Shown one piece after another: positions 1 to 7,880 of a stretch of 54,659 nucleotides of DNA; within the stretch, counting starts at the first letter, position 1, and every line of letters starts with the position of its first letter. The notes under the pieces were generated by a model. That model was not told the DNA's origin and did not search any database. It was given only the letters and a program-made list of their open reading frames with translations. Location of the stretch: the NCBI RefSeq assembly GCF_000333955.1, contig NZ_CAPS01000023.1, positions 1-54,659 on the forward strand, written 5' to 3'. Origin of the DNA: Rhodococcus sp. AW25M09. GTDB lineage: Bacteria; Actinomycetota; Actinomycetes; Mycobacteriales; Mycobacteriaceae. A program made the position numbers and the translations under genes.

Positions 1-2
1 GG

Positions 3-1028
3 CAGCCCTCTTCCAGTCAACCTTCTTCCGGTCAACCTTCTTCCGGTCAACCGAACGGTGGCCACCAAGGCAGTGGTCAACCGCCGCAGCGGCAGGCACC
101 GACCGGCGCGCCGGCTCGCCCGGCTCCGCCGCGGAGTCCGGCACCCGCCGAGACCACGCGCACACAGGAGGGATCTGGCGAGGCGGCTCGTCCGTCGCAG
201 TCGACTGCTGTGCCGGCTCGTGATGGGGGGCCCGCTGCCACTCAGGCGATGCCGGCCCAACAGGTCGACGGTTCGCAGGGTGGTTCGGGAACACCGCCGT
301 GGCAGCGCGGTGCCGGCCAGCGTCCGACGCCGCAGGGCACGGACGACCGCCAGCAGCCACAGAATCAGCCCCAGAATCAGCCGCAGACGAATCTGTCCGG
401 TCGTGGCGCGGCCCTTCCTCCGAATGCCGAGTTCGATCGGACCCCTCGAACCACAGCCGAGCCCAGCCAGCGCGAGGCCACCGAGGACAAGACCGAACGG
501 CGTGAAACCGCTCGGGCGAAAGCAGCGGGCATCGACGGACCGACCCGACACATCGAACGCAAGGATCTGGCGAAGGACATGCCCGATCTGTCCGCCGTCC
601 GGCATCCCGAGCCGCCCCAGTCCGAGCGCGCTGCTCCCACCGCCATCACGGCGATGTCCAGCGCGGACGGCGATCCGTTGCGCGCGACCATCCAGCTCCG
701 CAAGATCGATCCGTGGTCGACGCTCAAGATCGCGCTCGTCATCGCCGTGTCACTGTTCTTCGTGTGGATGGTGGCAGTGGGGCTGCTCTACGCCGTGCTC
801 GACGGCATGGGCGTCTGGGACCGTCTCAACAGCGCCTTCACCGAGATCGTCAACGAATCCGGCGACGGCGGACTGGTGAGCGCCGGGCAGGTGTTCGGCT
901 ACGCAGCGGTCATCGGTGTGATCAATGTCGTACTCTTCACCGCCATCACCACCATCGGCGCCTTCATCTACAACCTGTCCTCGGACCTGGTCGGTGGCGT
1001 CGAAGTGACACTGGCAGACCGCGACTGA
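3..1028 (+). CDS. DUF3566 domain membrane protein (5' end cut by window edge)
   Basis: The reading frame is open from the first complete codon of the window, so the start lies upstream. The N-terminal part is a long low-complexity Gln/Pro/Ser/Gly segment, and no folded domain is visible until the last ~115 residues. These begin near PWSTLKIALVIAVSLF and contain two hydrophobic helices separated by a short loop, with a conserved-looking LLYAVLDGMGVWDRLN stretch, as in DUF3566 proteins. In M. tuberculosis the equivalent gene (Rv0007) sits directly between gyrA and ileT, and tRNA-Ile follows here too. The biochemical role is unknown; a link to cell-envelope or division functions is only suggested by position. 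The domain call is firm and the function is open. Confidence 0.85.
   Translation, partial: QPSSSQPSSGQPSSGQPNGGHQGSGQPPQRQAPTGAPARPAPPRSPAPAETTRTQEGSGEAARPSQSTAVPARDGGPAATQAMPAQQVDGSQGGSGTPPWQRGAGQRPTPQGTDDRQQPQNQPQNQPQTNLSGRGAALPPNAEFDRTPRTTAEPSQREATEDKTERRETARAKAAGIDGPTRHIERKDLAKDMPDLSAVRHPEPPQSERAAPTAITAMSSADGDPLRATIQLRKIDPWSTLKIALVIAVSLFFVWMVAVGLLYAVLDGMGVWDRLNSAFTEIVNESGDGGLVSAGQVFGYAAVIGVINVVLFTAITTIGAFIYNLSSDLVGGVEVTLADRD
6..50 (+). repeat. 15-bp tandem repeat coding for (S)SxQP
   Basis: Three consecutive 15-bp units, with the form CCTTCTTCCGGTCAA, encode repeated Pro-Ser-Ser-Gly-Gln in the disordered N-terminal segment of the DUF3566 protein. The first unit has AGT instead of GGT and a CCC codon. 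The array may continue to the left of the window. Confidence 0.8.
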
Positions 1029-1044
1029 CCTGCACCATCGAGGG

Positions 1045-1083
1045 CCGTATCGGGCCGTTTTGGAAGTGAGCGGCCCGATACGG
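1045..1083 (+). terminator. Hairpin after DUF3566 gene, probable terminator
   Basis: CCGTATCGGGCCG (1045-1057) is exactly complementary to CGGCCCGATACGG (1071-1083) across a 13-nt loop, 16 nt after the stop codon. No T-run follows, so it would be a hairpin-only terminator of the type often proposed in actinobacteria, or a processing or insulating structure before tRNA-Ile. Confidence 0.6.
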
Positions 1084-1137
1084 TAACCTCATCCCTCGGT
1101 TCGAGGAGTGCAATTCTTCGAGCCGAATCAGTGATGA

Positions 1138-1211
1138 GGGCCTATAGCTCAGGCGGTTAGAGCGCTTCCCTGATAAGGAAGAGGTCGGAGGTTCAAGTCC
1201 TCCTAGGCCCA
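1138..1211 (+). tRNA. ileT: tRNA-Ile (GAT)
   Basis: The acceptor stem GGGCCTA pairs with TAGGCCC. The D arm starts GCTC. The anticodon stem CTTCC/GGAAG holds loop CTGATAA with anticodon GAT. The T arm is GGAGG-TTCAAGT-CCTCC and the discriminator base is A. CCA is not encoded. Its position after the DUF3566 gene and before tRNA-Ala matches ileT-alaT in M. tuberculosis. Confidence 0.97.
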
Positions 1212-1238
1212 CACCGAACGAACGAAAAGAGGTAGGAC

Positions 1239-1349
1239 GTGAAAATCCTTCTTCTCGTCGCGTCGGTGGTGATCGCAGTGCTGACAGTATCGAAGGTGCG
1301 TTCCATGCGCAGCTCGGACGGGGTCTGGCACAGCATCCCCACCGCGTGA
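1239..1349 (+). CDS. DLW-39 family small membrane peptide
   Basis: This 36-residue peptide starts at GTG, 8 nt after a GAGG-type ribosome site. It has a hydrophobic N-terminal half (KILLLVASVVIAVLTVSKVR) followed by a short polar tail containing DGVW. Its size, its single N-terminal helix and its location between tRNA-Ile and tRNA-Ala fit the actinobacterial DLW-39 family of about 39-residue proteins, here with DGVW in place of DLW. It is too short for ordinary ORF calling. The function is unknown; the sequence suggests a single-pass membrane micropeptide. No promoter of its own is evident, so it may be read through with the tRNAs. Confidence 0.75.
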   Translation: MKILLLVASVVIAVLTVSKVRSMRSSDGVWHSIPTA

Positions 1350-1401
1350 CAATCGCTCGGAGTGGACGTGTAAAGTTCGTCCACGATAACCCGCTACACC
1401 C

Positions 1402-1474
1402 GGGGCCTTAGCTCAGTTGGTAGAGCGCTGCCTTTGCAAGGCAGATGTCAGGAGTTCGAATCTCCTAGGCTCCA
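1402..1474 (+). tRNA. alaT: tRNA-Ala (TGC)
   Basis: The acceptor GGGGCCT pairs with AGGCTCC, including one G-T pair. The anticodon loop, in CTGCC-TTTGCAA-GGCAG, carries TGC. The T arm is AGGAG-TTCGAAT-CTCCT and the discriminator base is A. CCA is not encoded. Confidence 0.97.
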
Positions 1475-1480
1475 CAATCA

Positions 1481-1512
1481 AAGGACGTCCACTTCGGTGG
1501 GCGTCCTTTTTC
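1481..1512 (+). terminator. Rho-independent terminator of tRNA-Ala
   Basis: AAGGACGTCCAC, loop TTCG, then GTGGGCGTCCTT forms a 12-bp stem with one G-T pair, and TTT continues after it. It begins 7 nt after the tRNA and closes the ileT-DLW39-alaT unit. Confidence 0.9.
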
Positions 1513-1554
1513 GTGTCCACTGATCGAAGCCCAAGCCCACTGATCGGTGCCCAA

Positions 1555-1610
1555 GTCCACTGAATGTGCCATTGACCCCCGAAAAGTCCACTGAATGTGC
1601 CATTGAGTGC
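1555..1610 (+). repeat. Dispersed palindromic element, copy A (variant)
   Basis: This copy belongs to the 55-bp intergenic family described under findings, but the right arm is unusual. A 23-bp string beginning AAGTCCACTGAATGTG occurs twice in direct orientation (1553-1575 and 1584-1606), whereas other copies have an inverted right arm. Shorter degenerate units (CCACTGATCG plus GCCCAAG) precede it from 1518. It lies about 80 bp after tRNA-Ala. Confidence 0.75.
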
Positions 1611-1905
1611 CACGGGGACCGCGGCGGCCGGCGAGGGGCCGGCGAGGGGCGGTTGTGATCTACCCCAATTCCTGGCTGTCTTCGGCACCCAGATGTCCAG
1701 ACCCTCGCCTGTTCTGTGTCGCATCGAGGGCAGGGTCCATAGCGTTGTCGCCGTGTAAGAACGTCGGTCCTCGGATCGATGCGAACGGTCGCGACGGCGC
1801 ACCGCAGGGGGGGTGTGCCGTCGTCAGATCTCGGCGAACCGTGTTCGCCACTGTCTCGGATCGGTTGGCGGTTCGGGCACCCATAGCTTTGGAGGAGCCC
1901 CGCAG
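1611..1905. other. Intergenic leader before the desaturase
   Basis: No convincing gene was found here. The stretch holds a GC-rich tandem duplication (GGCCGGCGAGG, 1627-1650) and a possible stem, ACGGCGCACC with GGTGTGCCGT, around 1795-1820. Reading frames crossing it have no family resemblance. It probably carries the promoter and 5' leader of the desaturase gene, but I could not fix a promoter. Confidence 0.5.
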
Positions 1906-2856
1906 ATGACGCGTGTTCTCGATCATGAAGAGCTGTTGACCGAACTCGACGGCACATTGGAATCCAATTTGAATCGCCACCTGTCGATGGCGAAGGAATG
2001 GCATCCGCATGACTATGTTCCGTGGGATCTCGGGCGGAACTTTGCGGCGATGGGCGGAGAGGACTGGTCGCTCGAACAGTCGTCGTTGTCGGAGCTGGCT
2101 CGTACGGCGATGATCACCAACTTGCTCACCGAGGACAATCTGCCGTCGTACCACCGTGGGCTGGCAGACAATTTCTCCTTGGACGGTGCATGGGGCACCT
2201 GGGTGGGTCGATGGACTGCGGAAGAGAACCGCCACGGCATCGTGATGCGCGACTACCTCGTGGTGACGCGTGCGGTCGACCCTGTGGAGTTGGAGCGGGC
2301 TCGGATGCACCACATGACGGTGGGTGTCGATGCACCGATGGACGGAGCCAACTTCCTGCATTCGGTGGCGTATGTGACGTTCCAGGAGCTGGCGACGCGG
2401 GTGTCGCATCGAAATACAGGTCTGGCCTGTGGCGATCCGGTGGCGGATCGAATGTTGGCTCGTGTTGCTGCGGACGAGAATCTGCACATGATCTTCTATC
2501 GGAATCTCGGTGAGGCGGCATTGGATCTGGTGCCCGATCAGATGGTTCGCGCCATTGCCGACGTGGCTACGGATTTCCAGATGCCCGGGCTGAACATGCC
2601 CAATTTCCGCAAGAACGCGATGATCCTGGCCAAGAACGGAATCTACGATCTCCGTCAGCACCTGGATGAGGTGCTGATGCCGGTGCTTCGTAAATGGCAG
2701 ATTTTCGACCGCAACGATTTCACCGGTGAGGGCGAGCGCGACCGCGATCGTCTTGCCACTTTCGTCGAGGACTTGGAGACCAAGGCAACCAAGTTCGAGG
2801 AGTCCCGGGATCGGTTGCTCGCCAGAGAGGCCGAGCGCGCCGAGAAGGCTTCCTGA
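1906..2856 (+). CDS. Acyl-[ACP] desaturase, DesA-like
   Basis: This 316-residue soluble di-iron desaturase should introduce a double bond into an acyl chain carried on acyl-carrier protein, in the cytosol. Two ExxH motifs are present, EENRH (106-110) and DENLH (190-194), with further likely iron ligands at E76 (TEDNLP) and E161 (FQELATR). This is the fatty-acid-desaturase type 2 pattern of M. tuberculosis DesA1/DesA2. The start at ATG 1906 is chosen because GGAGGAG stands 13 nt upstream and the homologous region begins right after it. It is an isolated gene without operon partners and is absent from the equivalent M. tuberculosis interval. Which double bond it makes cannot be told from the sequence. 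Confidence 0.9.
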   Translation: MTRVLDHEELLTELDGTLESNLNRHLSMAKEWHPHDYVPWDLGRNFAAMGGEDWSLEQSSLSELARTAMITNLLTEDNLPSYHRGLADNFSLDGAWGTWVGRWTAEENRHGIVMRDYLVVTRAVDPVELERARMHHMTVGVDAPMDGANFLHSVAYVTFQELATRVSHRNTGLACGDPVADRMLARVAADENLHMIFYRNLGEAALDLVPDQMVRAIADVATDFQMPGLNMPNFRKNAMILAKNGIYDLRQHLDEVLMPVLRKWQIFDRNDFTGEGERDRDRLATFVEDLETKATKFEESRDRLLAREAERAEKAS

Positions 2857-3011
2857 CCTGGGACGTCTTCCCTCCATAGAGTCGTGGTCGTGGCTCGAAG
2901 ATGTTAGAGTCCGGGCATCGTTGGGTCATGTGAAGCGATGGCCATAGTGCTTGGGGGAGGGCCGATGTTGCCTGGGGGGTATCAGGTGAGTGGTGAGGCC
3001 TCATCGGGTGT

Positions 3012-4061
3012 GTGTTGCCTCGAGGCGGCGCAGTCATTGCCGTTCGCGGCTGGCATCGACGGGTGATCAGGCCGAGGTTCGACGAGTCCGGGCGCATGCT
3101 TGCCGTGCTGGCGGCAGTCACCACCGTTCTCTACGCCGCGAGTGCAGTGGCATCGTGGTCGAATCTGGCTGGTACTCAGCGAGTTCTGGCAGCACTGGCT
3201 TTGATTTTGGGGCCCGTAGCAATCGTCGTTCTGGCGAGGGCCGGTACGCCGAGTCCCAAACGGGCGGTGGGGTACGCGACTGCGCTGTCGGTGGTGGCCC
3301 TTGCGTGTGCTCTGGGGAGCAGCGACACCATGCCCGCCTTTTTGATCTGTGTGCAGGCGGCCATGTTCCTCGGGATGCATATCGGTGCCTTCTGGTCCGA
3401 GCGCAATGCCGGTATTTGGGTTGCAGTACTTGCCGTTTCGGCAGTGGTCGGGGCCGCGATCGCGCCGTACGGAACACCGTTCATCAGCTACATTCTCGTC
3501 GCGCTCGGCATCGTCGGTGCGACGGAGGTGTTCGGCGTCTTTGCGCGTCGGATGCGTTATTTCTCGACGCACGATGCGTTGACCGGCCTGCTCAACAGGT
3601 TCGGGTTCGAGTCCAAGATCGAGAAGATGCTGCCGGCCTGTGCCGCACGCGGCCTGTCGGTGAGTCTGGCGGTGCTCGATCTTGACCACTTCAAAGAGAT
3701 AAACGACGAGTACGGCCATATTGCCGGTGATGTTCTGCTGACTCGTGTCTCGAAGGCGTGGAAGGGGCAGCTCACCAAACGCGATGTCCTCGGTCGGCTC
3801 GGCGGAGACGAGTTCGTGTTGTTCATGCCGGGAGTTCTCGAAAAGGAAGCGTTGCAGATCATCGATCGACTGCACCGCTCTCATCGCGCCGAGTGGAGCG
3901 TCGGTCTGGCGTGCATGCCGGCCAGTAACCGTTGGGCCGATATCTACCGGGCGGCCGACGCCGACTTGTACCGGGCAAAGCGAAGTAGGCCCCCGCGGAC
4001 CAGAGGGAAGACCAACCCGGAGACCGGCTACAGCGATCCGGTTCGCAGAATAGCTCGGTGA
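3012..4061 (+). CDS. Membrane-bound diguanylate cyclase (GGDEF)
   Basis: The protein has about 349 residues, with an N-terminal block of about five to six hydrophobic helices (residues ~25-170) followed by a GGDEF domain. The domain shows THDALTGLLNR, then DLDHFKEINDEYGH, then RLGGDEFVLF, all intact, so it should make cyclic di-GMP from two GTP. The RxxD inhibitory-site arginine is missing: the four residues ending five before GGDEF are TKRD. The start is uncertain: an in-frame stop at 2994 limits it to GTG 3012, TTG 3015 or GTG 3063, and no strong ribosome site decides. The membrane block has no recognisable named sensor domain. It is not in an operon. Confidence 0.88.
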   Translation: MLPRGGAVIAVRGWHRRVIRPRFDESGRMLAVLAAVTTVLYAASAVASWSNLAGTQRVLAALALILGPVAIVVLARAGTPSPKRAVGYATALSVVALACALGSSDTMPAFLICVQAAMFLGMHIGAFWSERNAGIWVAVLAVSAVVGAAIAPYGTPFISYILVALGIVGATEVFGVFARRMRYFSTHDALTGLLNRFGFESKIEKMLPACAARGLSVSLAVLDLDHFKEINDEYGHIAGDVLLTRVSKAWKGQLTKRDVLGRLGGDEFVLFMPGVLEKEALQIIDRLHRSHRAEWSVGLACMPASNRWADIYRAADADLYRAKRSRPPRTRGKTNPETGYSDPVRRIAR

Positions 4062-4082
4062 TGTTCGCACGCCGCACCATCG

Positions 4083-4111
4083 ATCCCCAGATTTCATCCA
4101 CAGGCTGGGGA
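4083..4111 (+). terminator. Possible hairpin terminator after the GGDEF gene
   Basis: ATCCCCAG (4083-4090) pairs with CTGGGGAT (4104-4111) over a 13-nt loop, 21 nt after the stop codon. No T-run follows. The loop contains CATCCACAG, a weak DnaA-box resemblance that I do not count as a box. Confidence 0.35.
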
Positions 4112-4180
4112 TAGATTCCAGATCCCCGTACTGCCCTCGCGTTGACTGGTCGAATACGACAACGCTGCGGGGGAAACACG

Positions 4181-5815
4181 ATGGTCGCTCTCGACGACGT
4201 CAGATCATGGGACAGCAGTTCGCTGATGGCCGCGTCCGACGACCTGATGCGGCGGTGGCGCGAATTGGCCGTCGTGCACGCCTCGTGGACCGACGAGGTT
4301 GTCGCCGACGGGTGGGTCGGTCCGGCCGCTGATGCCGCGCGCGAGGCGATCAGAGGTGTCCGATCCGATCTGCGTGGTGCCTCGGCCGAGCTGCTTCGGG
4401 TCGCGACATGCATCGCCGAGGCCTCGATAGACATGGCAAGTCTGCTTGCTGCGCTGCATGCGGTGGAGCAGGACGCCACCGAAGCCCGGTTCGGCGTCGG
4501 ATCCGACGGTTCGGTGACCGATTCGGTCGCGTCGTATTCCGTTGCGCTCGCAGATGTGTGGTCGACGATGCGAGATCGGCACCGACTGCGTGAGGAATTG
4601 GCCGAACGAATCTCGCAGTTGGTGCGCATGGCCACGGCATTCGACGACGCCCTGGCCCGACGCCTGGCCGATGCGAAGCTACCCGCGACGTTCGTCGCGT
4701 CGGCAGTGGTGGCCTCGGTTCCCCGCGAAGCGACACCAGCAGCCAACTCGGCGTTCTGGAGTGCACTATCGCCCGCGGCACGGACCCGACTGATCGTCGA
4801 GCAGCCCGAACGAATCGGCAACCTCGACGGTCTGCCTGCCCGGGTGCGTGACAGCGCGAACAGGCGGGTCCTGGCCGCCGAGCGTCTTCGTTTGCGCGCC
4901 GCCGAAACTGAGCTGCGGAAAGAGCTGGAGGACAACGTGTTCGGCGGAATCTTCATCGACGCAGATGCCGGACTCCAGCAGACCCGCATGCGTCTGGCAT
5001 CTCTCGACGCGATCGAATCGACGCTGGCACAAGGGGCTCGACAGCTTCTGGTACTCGACAATTCCTCGTACGAGGAGACGATGGCGGCAGTTGCGGTGGG
5101 TGATGTCGATACGGCGACGCACGTGGCCGTCTTCGTGCCTGGACTCGGTTCGACTGTGCACGGTGACCTCGAACGCTACGACGGCGACATAGAGGGTCTG
5201 AAATTGGCTGCACAGCAACTACTTCCACGAGGACCGGCAGAAAATGTGGCAGCCGTGACGTGGATGAACTACCAAGCCCCTCAGCTCGGCTGGAACTTGC
5301 TCGATCCCGACCGAAGCGTCGTGTCCGGCCTGGCTGCCCAAGCGGGATCGGGTCGGCTCGTTCCGTTTCTGGACGGACTCGACGCCGCGCGCATCGATGA
5401 TCCGCATCTGTCGGTACTGGGTCATTCCTACGGATCGCTCACCGCGGCGTCCGCTCTACAGGAGGGCACCGGGGTGGACGACTTCGTGGCGCTGGGATCA
5501 CCGGGCCTGGGCACACCCACCGTCGCCGATCTCGAGTTACCTGCCGGGCACGTCTTCGTCGCGGAGGCCACGGGCGATGTCGTGGCCGACCTCGGCGCCT
5601 TCGGCCGTGATCCTGGCGCATTGGACGGGATCACCTTGTTCTCGACCGACGGATCCGACGGCCAGAGCAGCTCGATAGGTCACAACGACTACCTCGCCGA
5701 GGCGACGACCAGTCGGTACAACACGGCGTTGGTCGTCGCCGACCGCAGCGAGGATGCTGTGATCAGAACCAGGCCGGCTCTGTTCGATCTGCTGCAGAAA
5801 ATCCTCTATTCATGA
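4181..5815 (+). CDS. DUF1023 alpha/beta hydrolase
   Basis: This 544-residue protein has a C-terminal DUF1023 alpha/beta-hydrolase domain. The nucleophile elbow is GHSYGS with Ser416, a conserved-looking VFVPGLGSTVHGD oxyanion region lies near residue 315, and GHNDYL near residue 500 could supply the catalytic His. The N-terminal ~280 residues are helical and Ala-rich, with W-containing segments resembling WXG100-like helical bundles often fused to this domain in actinobacteria. ATG 4181 is preferred over an upstream TTG (4142) because GCGGGGGAAA lies just before it. No signal peptide is obvious. The substrate is unknown. Its 3' end overlaps the convergent next gene by 6 bp. Confidence 0.85.
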   Translation: MVALDDVRSWDSSSLMAASDDLMRRWRELAVVHASWTDEVVADGWVGPAADAAREAIRGVRSDLRGASAELLRVATCIAEASIDMASLLAALHAVEQDATEARFGVGSDGSVTDSVASYSVALADVWSTMRDRHRLREELAERISQLVRMATAFDDALARRLADAKLPATFVASAVVASVPREATPAANSAFWSALSPAARTRLIVEQPERIGNLDGLPARVRDSANRRVLAAERLRLRAAETELRKELEDNVFGGIFIDADAGLQQTRMRLASLDAIESTLAQGARQLLVLDNSSYEETMAAVAVGDVDTATHVAVFVPGLGSTVHGDLERYDGDIEGLKLAAQQLLPRGPAENVAAVTWMNYQAPQLGWNLLDPDRSVVSGLAAQAGSGRLVPFLDGLDAARIDDPHLSVLGHSYGSLTAASALQEGTGVDDFVALGSPGLGTPTVADLELPAGHVFVAEATGDVVADLGAFGRDPGALDGITLFSTDGSDGQSSSIGHNDYLAEATTSRYNTALVVADRSEDAVIRTRPALFDLLQKILYS

Positions 5816-6229
5816 CGATGTGTCTTCGTAATCGTTCAGGCTCGGCGGAACATCTGCAGGCGGCGGAACTTCGTTGCGACGACGGCCGAGGAAGAACACC
5901 ACCCCTGCGACCACGGCAGCAGCGCCGCCGAATACCAGAATGCGTCGCGTCTTTCGCGATCCCGACGGGGCCGTGAGCTGCACTCTGGTCCGGTTTGCTT
6001 CGGCGATCCGAGCCGCGGTCGCGGCGCGGCGCTGGGCAGCCTGCTTGCGGGCCAGACCGTAACCCCGCTTGGCCAACAGCAGGCCGACTCCGGCCGGACC
6101 CTTGCTCGCCGCGGACGCGGCACCGAAGAGCGCGGACGCCCGAAGGGCCCTCCTGGGTCGTTTCGCACGCTCCACTCCTGTGGTGCCGGTGATCGACCGA
6201 ACCCGATCGGACTTCGTTGTGCTCGTCAT
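5810..6229 (-). CDS. Small membrane protein, positional equivalent of Rv0008c
   Basis: This 139-residue basic protein has one clear transmembrane helix near residues 97-115 (ILVFGGAAAVVAGVVFFLG) and a short acidic Pro-rich tail. The N-terminal region is rich in Arg, Ala and Lys. The start at 6229 has AAAGG 8 nt upstream, while longer in-frame starts have no ribosome site. The position next to divergent ppiA corresponds to Rv0008c of M. tuberculosis. I recognise no functional domain. A single-pass membrane protein with a cytosolic basic N-terminus is the most that can be said. Confidence 0.7.
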   Translation of the reverse strand: MTSTTKSDRVRSITGTTGVERAKRPRRALRASALFGAASAASKGPAGVGLLLAKRGYGLARKQAAQRRAATAARIAEANRTRVQLTAPSGSRKTRRILVFGGAAAVVAGVVFFLGRRRNEVPPPADVPPSLNDYEDTSS

Positions 6230-6324
6230 AGTGATCACCTTTCCACAAGATGCCCTGCCGAACTCTGTTGATACACCCCACTCGAAACACCGCCGTGAAT
6301 CGCCCAGTCGGCTGAGATGGCACG

Positions 6325-6861
6325 ATGGTGGGCGTGACTTCACCAAACAAGACCCAAACGGCCACGCTGCACACCAACCGCGGCGATATCGTCATCGAAC
6401 TGTTCGGCAATCACGCCCCCAAGACCGTCGCGAACTTCGTCGGCCTCGCGGACGGATCCAAGGAGTACACGACGCAGAACGCGTCGGGTGCCAAGACCGG
6501 ACCGTTCTACGACGGCGCAGTGTTCCACCGCGTCATCGACGGTTTCATGATCCAGGGCGGCGACCCGACCGGCACCGGTGCAGGCGGACCGGGCTACAAG
6601 TTCGAGGACGAGTTCCACCCCGAGCTCTCCTTCGATCGTCCGTACCTGTTGGCCATGGCGAACGCCGGCCCCGGCACCAACGGCTCGCAGTTCTTCATCA
6701 CCACCGGTAAGACCCCACACCTGAACCGTAAGCACAGCATCTTCGGCGAGGTCACCGACGATGCGTCGAAGAAGGTCGTCGACGCGATCTCGGGTACTCA
6801 GGTCGGCCGCGGCGACCGTCCCGTGGACGAGGTCGTCATCAACAGCGTCACCATCGCCTGA
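6325..6861 (+). CDS. ppiA: Peptidyl-prolyl cis-trans isomerase A (cyclophilin)
   Basis: This 178-residue single-domain cyclophilin catalyses cis-trans isomerisation of proline peptide bonds in the cytosol. Family landmarks are visible: FHRVIDGFMIQGGDPTGTG, NAGPGTNGSQFFI and HSIFGEV, including the catalytic Arg of FHR. It closely matches the M. tuberculosis PpiA sequence as I recall it (THTNRGDI-like start, KTVANFVGLA). The start could be ATG 6325 or GTG 6334; neither has a strong ribosome site. It is divergent from the small membrane protein gene, and the rhomboid gene follows 25 bp downstream on the same strand. Confidence 0.95.
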   Translation: MVGVTSPNKTQTATLHTNRGDIVIELFGNHAPKTVANFVGLADGSKEYTTQNASGAKTGPFYDGAVFHRVIDGFMIQGGDPTGTGAGGPGYKFEDEFHPELSFDRPYLLAMANAGPGTNGSQFFITTGKTPHLNRKHSIFGEVTDDASKKVVDAISGTQVGRGDRPVDEVVINSVTIA

Positions 6862-6886
6862 TCACGTTTCACAGGAGAGTTTCACG

Positions 6887-7804
6887 ATGACGAACCCCGG
6901 CTGGGGCGGCGAACAACCGAACCCACCCCAGTCGGTGTGCGTCCGACATCCCGATCGCCCCACCGGTCTGGCCTGTTCGCGCTGCGGCCGACCGGCATGT
7001 CCGCAGTGCCTGCAACCCGCCGCAGTAGGTCAGCACTGTGTCGATTGCGTGCGTGAGGGCAACAAGAACGTGCGTACGGCGCAGACCGTCGCCGGAGCGC
7101 CCGTCGCGCGATCCGCCAAAACCCCGTTGACCTTCGCCCTGATCGCCGTCAACGTCGTGATCTTCGGTATCACGGCCGCGCAGTCCGGCAGCATCACCAG
7201 CAACTTCAATTCGCCGCTGGCCAGAGAGTGGTCTCTCAACAGTGTGCTCGTGGCCAACGGTGACCTGTTCCGGCTCATCGGTAGCGGATTCGTCCACATC
7301 GGACCGATTCACCTCTTGGTCAACATGTTCGCCCTCTACCTCATCGGCCGCGATGTCGAACTGATCCTCGGGCGCAGTCGATATCTGGCCGTCTACTTCT
7401 TGTCGCTGCTCGGCGGCAGCGCGTCGGTCATGGTGTTGGAGAACCCACTCGCGGCTACCGCCGGCGCATCGGGCGCGGTGTTCGGCCTGCTCGGCGCGCA
7501 GGCGGTCATTCTCTTGCGGCTCAAGCGCAGCCCTGCGCCGGTGCTGATCATCATCGCGCTGAACATCTTCATCAGCGTCTCGATTCCCAGCATCTCGCTG
7601 TGGGGCCACATGGGCGGGCTCGTCGCCGGTGCCGCCGTCACTGCCGGATTGGTGTTTCTCCCCAACCGGCGAAGCGGGCCGGAACAATCACGAGGCTCGG
7701 CAGGAGTGTCCTTGGCATGGCTCTCGGTGATCGCGGTCGCCGTCGTGTGTCTTGGAATCATTGCGGTACGAGTGCTGGACCTCCGCGCCCAGATGGGCCT
7801 GTAA
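6887..7804 (+). CDS. Rhomboid family intramembrane serine protease with N-terminal zinc ribbon
   Basis: This 305-residue protein starts at ATG 6887 after AGGAGAG. Residues ~15-50 hold a Cys/His cluster (CVRH, CSRC, CPQC, CVDC) like a B-box-type zinc finger. Six or seven transmembrane helices follow. The rhomboid signature is complete: HLLVNM in the second helix, GASGAVFG with the catalytic Ser, and GHMGG with the catalytic His. It should cleave transmembrane segments of other proteins within the membrane. It is co-directional with ppiA at 25 bp, so co-transcription is likely. The substrate is unknown. The gene is not at this point in M. tuberculosis, so it appears to be a lineage-specific insertion. 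Confidence 0.93.
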   Translation: MTNPGWGGEQPNPPQSVCVRHPDRPTGLACSRCGRPACPQCLQPAAVGQHCVDCVREGNKNVRTAQTVAGAPVARSAKTPLTFALIAVNVVIFGITAAQSGSITSNFNSPLAREWSLNSVLVANGDLFRLIGSGFVHIGPIHLLVNMFALYLIGRDVELILGRSRYLAVYFLSLLGGSASVMVLENPLAATAGASGAVFGLLGAQAVILLRLKRSPAPVLIIIALNIFISVSIPSISLWGHMGGLVAGAAVTAGLVFLPNRRSGPEQSRGSAGVSLAWLSVIAVAVVCLGIIAVRVLDLRAQMGL

Positions 7805-7807
7805 GAA

Positions 7808-7862
7808 GTCCACTCGATGTGCCATTGACCCCCCAAAAGGCCACCGAACGTCACATTGAGTA
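7808..7862 (+). repeat. Dispersed palindromic element, copy B
   Basis: It starts GTCCACTCGATGTGCC and ends CGTCACATTGAGTA, with a CCCAAAAGGCCACCG centre. It begins 3 bp after the rhomboid stop codon and lies between two convergent genes, where it could act as a bidirectional terminator. Confidence 0.85.
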
Positions 7863-7880
7863 CCCCGAGGACTCCGGCTG

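Noticed and set aside
1660..2877. A 405-codon minus-strand frame
   Set aside because: It is opposite the desaturase, whose ExxH motifs and ribosome site establish the plus strand.
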